NCBI GenBank assembly: GCA_024639845.1
Contig: JAHEGG010000005.1
Coordinates: forward strand, 224,724-288,723
DNA from: Microbacteriaceae bacterium
GTDB lineage: Bacteria > Actinomycetota > Actinomycetes > Actinomycetales > Microbacteriaceae
Length of the DNA stretch: 64,000 bases
Reading direction: 5' to 3'
Positions 1 through 8,053 of this stretch are shown here, piece after piece. The notes under the pieces are model-generated. The model had not been told where the DNA came from. It ran no database searches and worked only from the letters and a program-made list of their open reading frames with translations. Every line of letters begins with the position of its first letter. The stretch's first letter is position 1. Made by a program: the position numbers and the translations under genes.

Positions 1-1422
1 ACCTCTCATTGAAATGGCGCCGCGAACAAGAGCTTGTCGAAGCCTCTCACCCTCATCTCCAGTCTTGAAGGCTTTGCGAAGATAGGCGCCGGGCACCTGC
101 GAGTTAGTCAGCCACGGTGTCTGTTTGAGTCGATGACTGGCTCGGGCTCTTGCGTCGGTGACCTTCTCCCGAAGTTGCTCGGATGTCGCCTGCTTTCCAT
201 CATCGCCGAAGGCTAAGTCAGCCCGAACTGGATGCATGCGAAGTTGAATGTCGATTCGGTCCATAAGAGGTCCGGAGATTCGACCCAGATAGCGCTGCTT
301 GGTTCGCTCGGTACACTCACAGGAGGTCGAAGAAAGCGATGGTGAGAATGGTTTGGCACACGGACATGGGTTTGCTGCCAAGACAAGTTGAACCTTTGCT
401 GGATAACGAACCAAATAGTTGGCTCTGGCGATCTGTATCTCGCCAGATTCGAGCGGTTGCCGCAAAGCGTCAAGCGCGTTTGGGTTGAACTCTGGTGCTT
501 CGTCAAGAAACAGAACTCCAGAGTTTGCCCGAGTAATAATGCCGGGTTTTGGCACCCCAGAACCTCCTCCAACTAAAGCGGCTATCGATGCGGAATGATG
601 CGGCGCTACGAACGGTGGCGAGAAATCCAATGATTGTTGCACAATGCCCGTTGAAACTGAACGGATGGCGGCGAGCTCCATCGCTTGAGACTCACTTAGT
701 GCTGGCAATATCGTGGGCAATCTTTGCGCAATCATGGTCTTGCCGCATCCCGGTGAACCGATCAGCGACAAATGGTGCCCGCCGGCTGCTGCCACCAGGG
801 CCGCTTGAACTGCCTGCTTTTGGCCTTTTATGTCAGAGAAACAGTCAGTTGAAGACTCTGGCACACTCACTTCGAAGGAGTCGGAAGGCGTCGCGACAAG
901 AGCCTGAATGTCGGCTCCGTGATAGCGAGCCACTTCGGTGAGATGCCCGCAAGCGAGAATATCAACTCCCGAAACGAGCCGAGCTTCACTAGCGTTACTG
1001 GCGGGAACGACCACTGTTTTGAAGCCCTCGTCTCTAGCGCCGAGAACCATCGGGATTACGCCCCGCACCGATCGAAGAGATCCATCCAAGGCGAGTTCGC
1101 CGATGTGTGCCGTGGATTCAAGTTTTTCGCGATCAATGAATCCGCTGGCGGCCAACACCGACATGGCGATGGCTAGATCGAAACTAGAACCAAACTTAGG
1201 CACGGATGCAGGAGACAGGTTGACCGTAATCTTGCGAGGAGGAAACTCAAGCCCTGAGTTTTTGCAGGCCGCCCTAACTCGCGCCGGTGACTCACTGAGC
1301 GACGCATCGGGAAGCCCGACTAGCAAAAACGAAGGCAAACTTGCCGAAATATCTGCCTCAACGAGTATTTTGTGAGCGGTCAGCCCAAGAAGACTCAGCG
1401 TGTAGCTTCGCGCCAGACTCAT
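1..1422 (-). CDS. YifB/ComM-family Mg-chelatase-like AAA ATPase, 3' end cut by window
   Basis: The minus-strand frame is open from an ATG at 1422 to the window edge (474 codons), so the C-terminus is missing. The N-terminus (MSLARSYTLSLLGL, then PDASLSESPARVRAA) and the block with a P-loop GSPGCGKT near residue 225 and a Walker B-like FLDEAPEF are the layout of the YifB/ComM family: an N-terminal Lon-protease-like ChlI domain followed by an Mg-chelatase AAA domain. ComM of Haemophilus and Vibrio is a hexameric helicase aiding branch migration during natural transformation; the role in actinobacteria is less clear. The start overlaps the yraN stop by one base (TGATG), so the two are probably translationally coupled. 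In actinobacteria dprA commonly follows; it would lie outside the window. Confidence 0.9.
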   Translation of the reverse strand, partial: MSLARSYTLSLLGLTAHKILVEADISASLPSFLLVGLPDASLSESPARVRAACKNSGLEFPPRKITVNLSPASVPKFGSSFDLAIAMSVLAASGFIDREKLESTAHIGELALDGSLRSVRGVIPMVLGARDEGFKTVVVPASNASEARLVSGVDILACGHLTEVARYHGADIQALVATPSDSFEVSVPESSTDCFSDIKGQKQAVQAALVAAAGGHHLSLIGSPGCGKTMIAQRLPTILPALSESQAMELAAIRSVSTGIVQQSLDFSPPFVAPHHSASIAALVGGGSGVPKPGIITRANSGVLFLDEAPEFNPNALDALRQPLESGEIQIARANYLVRYPAKVQLVLAANPCPCAKPFSPSLSSTSCECTERTKQRYLGRISGPLMDRIDIQLRMHPVRADLAFGDDGKQATSEQLREKVTDARARASHRLKQTPWLTNSQVPGAYLRKAFKTGDEGERLRQALVRGAISMRG

Positions 1423-1784
1423 CAGCCCACCTGCTTCAGGTGATCGATAGCCACGCGGCCACCGAGAAGGGTTATCGAGACAGCGTCGATCCGCGAGGGC
1501 AACGAGAATTCTGGGTTTTGCCGTCGCCATTGAGCTATGGAACCGCGAATGCGCTTTAACTTGATTTGGTCGATAGCCTCAAACCCAGCCTGATGAGACT
1601 TGGAATTGCGTGTTTTCACCTCGACAAAGACCAGTGCATCCCGGTCTTCACAAACTAGGTCGATTTCGCCAAACCGAGTGTGAAAGTTTCGGTCAATCAC
1701 ACGAAGACCCAACCCGGTCAGGTAATCGGCAGCGAGCCCCTCACCGTATTTGCCAAGGATGTGGCGTCGATCGGTCGCATGCAT
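1422..1784 (-). CDS. YraN/UPF0102 family endonuclease-like protein
   Basis: 120 residues, full length for UPF0102. The core GEIDLVCEDRDALVFVEVKTRNS carries the E...D...ExK pattern of the PD-(D/E)XK nuclease fold, around residues 39-60. The family is widespread and predicted to be a Holliday-junction-like nuclease, but its biochemical role is not settled. It sits directly upstream of comM and downstream of rnhB and DUF2469, a very common actinobacterial order (rplS-lepB-rnhB-DUF2469-yraN-comM). Start ATG at 1784. Confidence 0.88.
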   Translation of the reverse strand: MHATDRRHILGKYGEGLAADYLTGLGLRVIDRNFHTRFGEIDLVCEDRDALVFVEVKTRNSKSHQAGFEAIDQIKLKRIRGSIAQWRRQNPEFSLPSRIDAVSITLLGGRVAIDHLKQVG

Positions 1785-1856
1785 GCAGCAAGAAAACCAT
1801 TTGGGGCACTTGTGCTGTGCGTCTGGGCCGAATCTGTGGAAAAGTCAGCGCTAAAA

Positions 1857-2180
1857 CTACTGACCCGGCGTGAATGCCTTAGGAAGCTCGAACGCCTTAC
1901 CCGAAAGTTCCTCGATATTGACATCCTTGAAGGAAAGCACGCGCACCGACTTCACGAAACGATCGGTGCGATAGATGTCCCAAACCCAAACGTCGCGCAT
2001 TTCAACCTCGAAATAGAAGTCAGTCGGGGTATCGACTCGCTTTAGTTCGACTTCATTTGCGAGGTAAAAGCGGCGCTCGGTCTCTATTACAAACTTGAAA
2101 GTGCCAACAAGGTCACGATACTCGCGATAAAGCGCTAACTCGGCGTCGCGGTCGTAGTCGTCGAATTCGTTTTCATCCAT
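1857..2180 (-). CDS. DUF2469 family protein
   Basis: 107 residues, strongly acidic at the N-terminus (MDENEFDDYDRDAELALYRE) and aromatic-rich in the middle (RRFYLANEV, DFYFEVEMRDVWVWDIYR). This matches DUF2469, a small conserved protein of unknown function found almost only in Actinobacteria, next to rnhB and yraN. No membrane segment or catalytic motif is visible. It is probably cotranscribed with rnhB; the gap of 33 bp to rnhB is too short for an independent terminator. Confidence 0.85.
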   Translation of the reverse strand: MDENEFDDYDRDAELALYREYRDLVGTFKFVIETERRFYLANEVELKRVDTPTDFYFEVEMRDVWVWDIYRTDRFVKSVRVLSFKDVNIEELSGKAFELPKAFTPGQ

Positions 2181-2213
2181 TACCGAAAAGTGTAAACCTT
2201 TCAGAGCGCCAAA

Positions 2214-2888
2214 TTAGTCGGCCAAAATCTTGGTGAGCCAAGTGACCCTGTGGATGGCACTCGGGCCGAGTTTGCGAAGCGCTTCAATGTGCTTTGCCGA
2301 GGCATAGCCCTTGTGTCCCTCGAGCTCATAATCCGGATGTTCAGAGGCAAGATCGACCATGACTCGGTCGCGCTGCACCTTCGCTAAAACCGCGGCAGCA
2401 GCCACAACAGCGCAATCACGGTCGGCCTTCTCTCGCACCACAACGCGCAAACCCCCTGCGTGTTGTTTTAGCCAGTCATGATTCCCATCGAGCAGGATTG
2501 TCGCACCATCCGTGGCAATCGAAGCACGCAAATCGGAATCCACCAGCAGCTCGCTTAGCGCCCGTGAAGCAGCCAACGCAAGCGCAGTGATGATGCCTTG
2601 ACCATCAATTTCTTGGGCAGTTGCAAACCCGACGGCATGCTTAGAAAGCCACTGGGATGTCGGATCGACGAGGTTTTCGCGCTGCTTCTCGCTGAGCAAC
2701 TTGGAATCTTTGAGGCCGGCCGGAAACTCATCTAGGTTTGCGGATTTAGAGTCAAACAGTGCCGCACCAACAGCGACTGGTCCGGCAACGGCACCCCGCC
2801 CAACCTCGTCAATACCGATGACGAATCGCGAACCCTGCTCGATGAGGGCGCGCTCGAAGTCAGTTGTTGGGGACGTCTTTGAAGACAT
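2214..2888 (-). CDS. rnhB: Ribonuclease HII
   Basis: About 224 residues. RNase HII removes ribonucleotides from RNA-DNA duplexes. Motif I, VIGIDEVGRGAVAGP, supplies the catalytic Asp-Glu pair, and the Asp in the DCAVVAAAAVLAKVQRD stretch and the later DYELEGHKGYASAKH region also fit the family. The frame stays open to 3071, but that extension reads as the antisense of lepB-coding sequence without homology. The ATG at 2888 (MSSKTSPTTDFERAL) gives the family length, overlapping the end of lepB by 29 bp. Confidence 0.93.
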   Translation of the reverse strand: MSSKTSPTTDFERALIEQGSRFVIGIDEVGRGAVAGPVAVGAALFDSKSANLDEFPAGLKDSKLLSEKQRENLVDPTSQWLSKHAVGFATAQEIDGQGIITALALAASRALSELLVDSDLRASIATDGATILLDGNHDWLKQHAGGLRVVVREKADRDCAVVAAAAVLAKVQRDRVMVDLASEHPDYELEGHKGYASAKHIEALRKLGPSAIHRVTWLTKILAD

Positions 2889-3627
2889 TTGGATAGTTAT
2901 CCAGCCAGGTCCATCGGTCGAATGGCCACGATAGAACGAATGCGCGTCCGACGATTGCCGATTGAGGCACAAACCCTTTTCCGGGCTGTGTGCGGTGGTA
3001 TCGCGAGTCTTCGGAGTTTGAGCGATTGTCGCCCATGACCCAGAAGGTGCCTTTGGGAACCGTGACATCAAACTTCATGTCGCTAGGTGTCGCATCTGAC
3101 TGCACGTAAGGTTCAGTGATGCTAACCCCGTTTATTTGTAGCTTGCCGTCGGCATCACAGCAAACCACATGGTCACCGCCAACGCCGATTACTCGCTTGA
3201 CGAGGTGTTGGCTTGAGTCTGGAGCGGTGAGGCCAAAAATCGACAGGAACCACTCGCCGACCTGAACAAAACCTCGAGTTTCGGTTGGCTCCGGCTGCTG
3301 GTAAAGCCATCCGCCCGGGTCTTTAAACACAACAACATCGCCGCGAGTGACCGGAACCAGATTCGGAACTAACTCATTGACGATGATTCGGTCATCGATC
3401 TGCAGAGTGTCCATCATTGATCCGCTCGGGATGAAAAATGAGCGAATCAGAAACGCTTTGATGAGCAAAGAAAGAACCATTGCGGTGGCAACGATTACCA
3501 GAATGTCCAGAAAAAAGGCCGCGATTGGGTTTTTCTTCATCTTGCGCCAAATACGGGCCAAGATCGAGTTGCTCTCGGGCTTGTCTTTTTTTCGAAAGAG
3601 CCGACGAGACTCGGAACTTTGCTTCAT
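2860..3627 (-). CDS. lepB: Signal peptidase I
   Basis: 255 residues. Cleaves Sec and Tat signal peptides on the outer face of the membrane. A positively charged cytoplasmic N-terminus is followed by one membrane segment (about residues 35-63), then box B FFIPSGSMMDTL with the catalytic Ser70, box D KRVIGVGGD with the general-base Lys144, and box E DNRSNSEDSRY. It lies between rplS and rnhB in the usual actinobacterial order. The extension between box B and D (with GWLYQQPEPTETRG) is typical of actinobacterial enzymes. Confidence 0.95.
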   Translation of the reverse strand: MKQSSESRRLFRKKDKPESNSILARIWRKMKKNPIAAFFLDILVIVATAMVLSLLIKAFLIRSFFIPSGSMMDTLQIDDRIIVNELVPNLVPVTRGDVVVFKDPGGWLYQQPEPTETRGFVQVGEWFLSIFGLTAPDSSQHLVKRVIGVGGDHVVCCDADGKLQINGVSITEPYVQSDATPSDMKFDVTVPKGTFWVMGDNRSNSEDSRYHRTQPGKGFVPQSAIVGRAFVLSWPFDRWTWLDNYPNVFKDVPNN

Positions 3628-3663
3628 AGTCTCGAGAGTAATCTGCTGGGCAGGCTAAATGAT

Positions 3664-4014
3664 TTAGGCGTTGTCGCGCTTCTCGCGAATCTTGGCCTTC
3701 TTGCCACGAAGTTCGCGTAGGTAGTAGAGCTTGGCACGACGAACGTCACCGCGCGAGACCAGTTCGATCTTGTCGATGACCGGCGAGTGCAGCGGAAAAG
3801 TACGCTCGACACCAACCTGGAAAGAAATCTTGCGAACGGTAAAGGTCTCGCGAACTCCGTGGCCCGAACGACGAATGACCACGCCCTGGAAGATCTGAAC
3901 ACGGCTGCGGTTACCTTCAACGATGTTTACGTGAACCTTGACATTGTCACCAACGCGGAATGCTGGGATGTCGCTCTTGAGGCTCTTTGCATCGACTGAA
4001 TCGAGGATGTGCAT
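3664..4014 (-). CDS. rplS: 50S ribosomal protein bL19
   Basis: 116 residues, the usual length. Sequence blocks [39 protein letters not shown] and [19 protein letters not shown] are diagnostic of bL19, a protein at the 30S-50S interface. It is separated from trmD by 127 bp that contain its own promoter-like element, so it likely begins a new transcription unit rplS-lepB-rnhB. Confidence 0.96.
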   Translation of the reverse strand: MHILDSVDAKSLKSDIPAFRVGDNVKVHVNIVEGNRSRVQIFQGVVIRRSGHGVRETFTVRKISFQVGVERTFPLHSPVIDKIELVSRGDVRRAKLYYLRELRGKKAKIREKRDNA

Positions 4015-4115
4015 TTTGAATCACTCTCTGTTTTCGCACGCAGGTCAAAAACGATTTTTATGTTCGACTTGTTTCGTCTCGGCGATTCCCCTGCGGCAGA
4101 ACGATTTGGGGCCGA

Positions 4116-4137
4116 GCAACCTCTCTATTCTGCCAGA
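4116..4137 (-). promoter_or_regulatory. Candidate rplS promoter, same element as upstream of rpsP
   Basis: Read on the minus strand this is TCTGGCAGAATAGAG-N2-GTTGC, identical except in one base to the element at 6400-6421 in front of rpsP. CAGAAT/AGAATA could be a -10 hexamer, with transcription beginning in the GGTTG that follows. No strong -35 is seen. Two ribosomal protein genes with the same 22-nt element and leaders of about 100-120 nt suggest coordinated expression. Functional assignment is inference. Confidence 0.45.
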
Positions 4138-4141
4138 GAGA

Positions 4142-4828
4142 CTAGTCTTCGAGCAAGTCAGGACGCACCTTTTTTGTGCGCTCGACCTGCTGTTCTTTGC
4201 GCCACTTGGCAATCAGAGCATGATTTCCCGAGAGCAAAACCTCTGGAACCTCGAAACCACGCCATTCAGCTGGCTTGGTATACGACGGGTATTCAAGCAA
4301 ACCATCATTGTGCGACTCTTCTGACAAGCTATCTGCGTTGCCAATAACGCCCGGAATCAATCGCGCAATGGCTTCAATCATCGCGATCGCGGCAACTTCA
4401 CCACCGTTGAGAACATAATCTCCGAGGCTGATCATTCGAACCTGAGACTTAGTTGAGGCGTATTCGACGACACGTTGGTCGATCCCCTCATAGCGACCGC
4501 AGGCAAAAACGATGTGCTTAGCATTGGCTAGTTCCTGAGCGGTCGCCTGCTTAAACAACTCCCCCGCTGGCGAGGTGAAAATCACAACTGTTTCACCAGC
4601 GGGCGACAGGAGTTCATCAAAAGCCTCTCCCCATGGTTCCGGCTTCATGAGCATCCCTGCGCCACCGCCATAAGGGCTATCATCGACGGTCTTGTGTTTG
4701 TCGTGCGTGTAATCGCGCAGGTCATGCACGTTGATTTCTAGGATGCTCTTCTCACGAGCCTTGCCCAAAAGCGATAACTCGAGCGCGTCAAAATACGCCG
4801 GAAAGATTGTGATCGCGTCGATACGCAT
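4142..4828 (-). CDS. trmD: tRNA (guanine-N1)-methyltransferase TrmD
   Basis: 228 residues. Methylates G37 of tRNAs that read CNN codons and so prevents +1 frameshifting. The SPOUT trefoil-knot motifs are visible: [31 protein letters not shown] and [15 protein letters not shown]. It lies 9 bp downstream of rimM in the conserved rpsP-khpA-rimM-trmD operon. Start ATG at 4828 ([10 protein letters not shown]). Confidence 0.96.
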   Translation of the reverse strand: MRIDAITIFPAYFDALELSLLGKAREKSILEINVHDLRDYTHDKHKTVDDSPYGGGAGMLMKPEPWGEAFDELLSPAGETVVIFTSPAGELFKQATAQELANAKHIVFACGRYEGIDQRVVEYASTKSQVRMISLGDYVLNGGEVAAIAMIEAIARLIPGVIGNADSLSEESHNDGLLEYPSYTKPAEWRGFEVPEVLLSGNHALIAKWRKEQQVERTKKVRPDLLED

Positions 4829-4837
4829 GGTTCTAGG

Positions 4838-5404
4838 CTAGGCGTTCAAGTCTTGGTTTGAAAGGTCAGAGTCAGTCTCAACAGAATTGTCGGCTTCGAG
4901 CTCTTCAAAGAGTCCGAGCGGCGGTGTCACGGTCAGTGTTCCGGTAGCGACATCCACGGTTGGAACAATTGCTTTAACGAAAGGCACGAGCACTTCACCC
5001 GACTCTGTCTTCACTGCCAGGAGGTCTTGTGCTGGCATGTGGTCTACTCGAGCCACAACACCAACCTGGGCTCCGTCACGCATGACTTTGAGGCCAACAA
5101 GTTGGTGGTCATACCAGGCATCAGGTTCTTCCGGTAGGGCTTCTGAGTCGGCATCGATTAACAAAATCGCACGGATGAGCGACTCAGCCGCTGTGCGATC
5201 GGAGACGCCCTCGAGAAAAATGACTGGTGCTTGGTTATACCAACGTAACTCGGTTACGGTTACGGACTTGCCAAACCAAGGTGAGGTTTCTGGAACCTGG
5301 AGTTTTAGTTTTGCGCCAGGAACGAATCTCTCGTTCGGGCTGTCAGTGTAGAGCTCAAGTTTGATAGCGCCTTTAAGGCCATGAGCCTTGAGCAGCCGGC
5401 CCAC
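4838..5404 (-). CDS. rimM: 16S rRNA processing protein RimM
   Basis: 188 residues from a GTG at 5404. Binds uS19 and helps assemble the 30S head. N-terminal RimM domain (GRLLKAHGLKGAIKLELYTDSPNERF) and C-terminal PRC barrel (WYDHQLVGLKVMRDG...VDHMPAQDLLAVKT). In-frame codons upstream of the GTG continue the family sequence (TELR-VGRLLKAHG) but reach a TAG at 5437 with no ATG, GTG or TTG; the only unusual alternative is an ATT at 5428. The GTG is therefore the simplest start, making this protein a few residues short at the N-terminus. Confidence 0.9.
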   Translation of the reverse strand: MGRLLKAHGLKGAIKLELYTDSPNERFVPGAKLKLQVPETSPWFGKSVTVTELRWYNQAPVIFLEGVSDRTAAESLIRAILLIDADSEALPEEPDAWYDHQLVGLKVMRDGAQVGVVARVDHMPAQDLLAVKTESGEVLVPFVKAIVPTVDVATGTLTVTPPLGLFEELEADNSVETDSDLSNQDLNA

Positions 5405-5420
5405 ACGGAGCTCGGTCTGC

Positions 5421-5657
5421 TTAGAAATCGGTCTCTACCAGTTCCACACGAACGCGCTTGCCGTCGGCAAGGGCTGAAACAAGGGCACGGAGCGCCTTGG
5501 CGGTGCGGCCGTTGCGCCCGATCACTCGACCCAGGTCGTCTGGGTGAACGTGAACCTCGAGAAGATCACCTCGTGAGGTTGAGCGTTCCGTGACGGTAGC
5601 GTCGTCCGGGTGGTCGACGATACCTTTCACCAAGTGTTCGAGCGCAGCGGCTAGCAC
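5421..5657 (-). CDS. khpA: KH-domain RNA-binding protein KhpA
   Basis: 78 residues, a single type II KH domain with the RNA-binding loop IGRNGRT (GxxG) in DDLGRVIGRNGRTAKALRALV. KhpA forms complexes with KhpB/Jag in other Gram-positives and affects cell length and RNA metabolism. It sits 5 bp after rpsP and 16 bp before rimM, the standard position. Confidence 0.93.
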   Translation of the reverse strand: MLAAALEHLVKGIVDHPDDATVTERSTSRGDLLEVHVHPDDLGRVIGRNGRTAKALRALVSALADGKRVRVELVETDF

Positions 5658-5662
5658 GACTA

Positions 5663-6286
5663 CTAAGCCTCTTCGGCTGGAGCTTCGGCTTCGACGGCCG
5701 GAGCTTCTTCTGCTGCTGGAGTTTCTTCTGCAGCAGGAGCTTCTTCAGCGACAACCTCGGCTGCTGGGGCGTCGGCCTCGACGGCTACTTCTTCGACGAC
5801 CACTTCAGCTACTGGAGCCTCTTCGGCAACAGCTTCAGTCGGAGCCTCTTCGGTGACAGCCTCAACGGCTTCTACTGCTGCGTCTTCGACGGCTGCTGGA
5901 ACTTCTTCGGCAACAGCCTCAACGACTGGGGCCTTCTTCTCTTCCTTCGGACGAAGAACTGCCTTCTTAGCGGAGTCAACTACGAACTCAGCCTTGGCTT
6001 CCTTGACCTGAACGGTGCTCTTGGCCTTCTCGCCCTTCGAAGCCTGGAAGTCTCCGGTTAGCTTGAGGATTGCGGCAACCTGCTCGGTTGGCTGTGCGCC
6101 AACGCCGAGCCAGTACTGAGCGCGCTCAGAGTTGACCTCGATGAATGATGGGTTTTCGGTCGGAATGTAACGACCGATCTCTTCGATTACTCGACCATCG
6201 CGCTTGGTGCGCGAGTCGGCAACGACGATGCGGTAGTGAGGCGAACGGATTTTTCCGAGTCGCTTCAGGCGGATTTTTACGGCCAC
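5663..6286 (-). CDS. rpsP: 30S ribosomal protein bS16 with long acidic C-terminal tail
   Basis: The first 85 or so residues from the GTG at 6286 ([12 protein letters not shown], then [30 protein letters not shown]) are bS16. AGGAG lies 6-7 nt before that GTG, so the longer open frame to 6370 is rejected. After a Lys-rich linker (about residues 88-118) comes a roughly 90-residue tail made almost only of Glu, Ala, Pro and Val ([20 protein letters not shown] and similar). bS16 is usually 80-100 residues in E. coli; extended acidic tails occur in actinobacteria, but this one doubles the protein. First gene of rpsP-khpA-rimM-trmD. Confidence 0.94.
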   Translation of the reverse strand: MAVKIRLKRLGKIRSPHYRIVVADSRTKRDGRVIEEIGRYIPTENPSFIEVNSERAQYWLGVGAQPTEQVAAILKLTGDFQASKGEKAKSTVQVKEAKAEFVVDSAKKAVLRPKEEKKAPVVEAVAEEVPAAVEDAAVEAVEAVTEEAPTEAVAEEAPVAEVVVEEVAVEADAPAAEVVAEEAPAAEETPAAEEAPAVEAEAPAEEA

Positions 6287-6399
6287 AATGCTCCTGTTTG
6301 GTTTAGTAGTGGGCGAGTTCCACCGTGAGCGTGGGGGCACACTCGGTAGAGAAGCTCTAGGGGTAGCCATTGGTTTCTGGTTAGAGGGTCAGAAACTAG

Positions 6400-6421
6400 G
6401 CAACCGCTCTATTCTGCCAGA
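6400..6421 (-). promoter_or_regulatory. Candidate rpsP promoter element
   Basis: Minus-strand TCTGGCAGAATAGAG-N2-GTTGC, matching 4116-4137. It lies about 120 bp before the rpsP start and 75 bp after the ffh stop, so rpsP probably has its own promoter. A stem GTTTCTG...CAGAAAC follows within the leader (about 6373-6398). Confidence 0.45.
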
Positions 6422-6496
6422 TAAACCCCGTGCGCACCAAACATTCCACGAAACTGGCGTGTGCGTGCATCCCTGCGATTTTCTAGGATGCGCTGC

Positions 6497-7990
6497 CTAA
6501 AGCCCGAACGAAGAACCCGAAGCGCCACCCTCGTCGGCGTTTCGCTGCTGCGATGACGCGATTTCGGCTGCGCGCTTGGCCGGGTTTCCAGATTTGGAAC
6601 CCTTCTTGCCCTTGTCTTTCTTCTTGGGCTTGCCGATGAATCCGCCACCCATACCGGGCATTCCTGGCATGCCAGGCATCTGTGGAACGCCGCCTTTAGC
6701 GACTGTCTTCATCATTTTGGCGGCTTGTTCAAAGCGATTTACGAGCGAATTGACCTCGGTCACCGTGACACCGGAACCCTTGGCGATTCGCAGTCGGCGC
6801 GAACCATTGAGAACCTTGGGTTGCTTGCGCTCGAGAGGAGTCATCGACTTGATGATCGCCTCGGTTCGGTCGATTTCTCGCTCGTCAAAGTTTTCGAGCT
6901 GTTGACGCATTTGTCCTGCACCTGGCATCATCGCGAGCATGCTCTTGAGGTTGCCCATCTTGCGAATCTGCTGCATCTGCTCGAGGAAATCCTCGAGGGT
7001 GAAGGTGTCCGACGCAATCTTGTCGGCGATTTTCTTGGCTTCTTCTTCGTCGAAGGCGGCCTGAGTTTTTTCGATGAGTGAAAGTACGTCACCCATATCC
7101 AGGATGCGACTGGCCATGCGATCGGGATAGAACGGCTCGAAGGCATCGAGCCCCTCTCCGGTTGACGAGAAGATGATTGGTTTTCCGGTGACCGAAGAAA
7201 CCGAAAGCGCGGCACCACCGCGAGCGTCACCATCGAGTTTGGTGAGCACAACACCGGTGATTCCAACGCCATCTTCGAACGCTTTTGCAACGTTGACGGC
7301 GTCTTGACCGATCATGGCGTCGATCACAAAAAGCACTTCGTCCGGGTCGACTGCCTTGCGAATGTCCCTGGCCTGCTGCATTAGCTCTTCGTCGATACCC
7401 AAACGGCCGGCGGTGTCAACGATTACAACGCTGTACTGCTTTTTGGTCGCGTGTTTGATCGAATCTTTGGCAACGGTTACTGGGTTGCCAACGCCGTTAC
7501 CAGGTTCCGGCGCAAACACATCGACGCCGGCGCGCTCGCCCACAACCTGAAGCTGGTTTACCGCGTTAGGTCGCTGAAGGTCGGCAGCGACCAGGAGTGG
7601 GGTTTGACCCTGGTCTTTTAGCCACTTTGAGAGCTTTCCCGCGAGGGTCGTCTTTCCGCTACCCTGCAGACCCGCAAGCATGATCACGGTCGGTGGAGTC
7701 TTGGCGAACGCCAGTTTGCGTTGCTGCCCACCGAGAATCGTCACGAGTTCTTCGTTGACGATTTGAACAACCTGCTGCGCAGGGTTCAGGGCCTTGCTTA
7801 CCTCGTCGCCGAGAGCGCGCTCACGAATGGAGTTGACGAAGTTCTTGACTACCTCGAGTGCGACGTCAGCTTCGAGCAAAGCTCTGCGAATCTCGCGAAG
7901 GGTAGCGTCGATATCGGCGGGGCTCAGCTTGCCCTTGGTGCGCAGGTTTCTGAACGTCTCGACAAGACGATCTGAAAGATTTCCGAACAC
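6497..7990 (-). CDS. ffh: Signal recognition particle protein Ffh
   Basis: 497 residues, N-G-M layout. The GTPase G1 loop is GLQGSGKTT near residue 112, G3 DTAGRLG and G4 TKLDGDARGG. The M domain is Met-rich (MGNLKSMLAMMPGAGQMRQQ) and ends with a glycine/methionine stretch (PQMPGMPGMPGMGGG) and a Lys-rich tail, features linked to signal sequence and 4.5S RNA binding. It works with FtsY, whose gene is 64 bp upstream. Confidence 0.97.
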   Translation of the reverse strand: MFGNLSDRLVETFRNLRTKGKLSPADIDATLREIRRALLEADVALEVVKNFVNSIRERALGDEVSKALNPAQQVVQIVNEELVTILGGQQRKLAFAKTPPTVIMLAGLQGSGKTTLAGKLSKWLKDQGQTPLLVAADLQRPNAVNQLQVVGERAGVDVFAPEPGNGVGNPVTVAKDSIKHATKKQYSVVIVDTAGRLGIDEELMQQARDIRKAVDPDEVLFVIDAMIGQDAVNVAKAFEDGVGITGVVLTKLDGDARGGAALSVSSVTGKPIIFSSTGEGLDAFEPFYPDRMASRILDMGDVLSLIEKTQAAFDEEEAKKIADKIASDTFTLEDFLEQMQQIRKMGNLKSMLAMMPGAGQMRQQLENFDEREIDRTEAIIKSMTPLERKQPKVLNGSRRLRIAKGSGVTVTEVNSLVNRFEQAAKMMKTVAKGGVPQMPGMPGMPGMGGGFIGKPKKKDKGKKGSKSGNPAKRAAEIASSQQRNADEGGASGSSFGL

Positions 7991-8053
7991 TTGACTCCTT
8001 GGTTTCTAGCCATAAGCCTACCCAAGCGGGCAGCGCTGAGGGCTCGGATGAGA

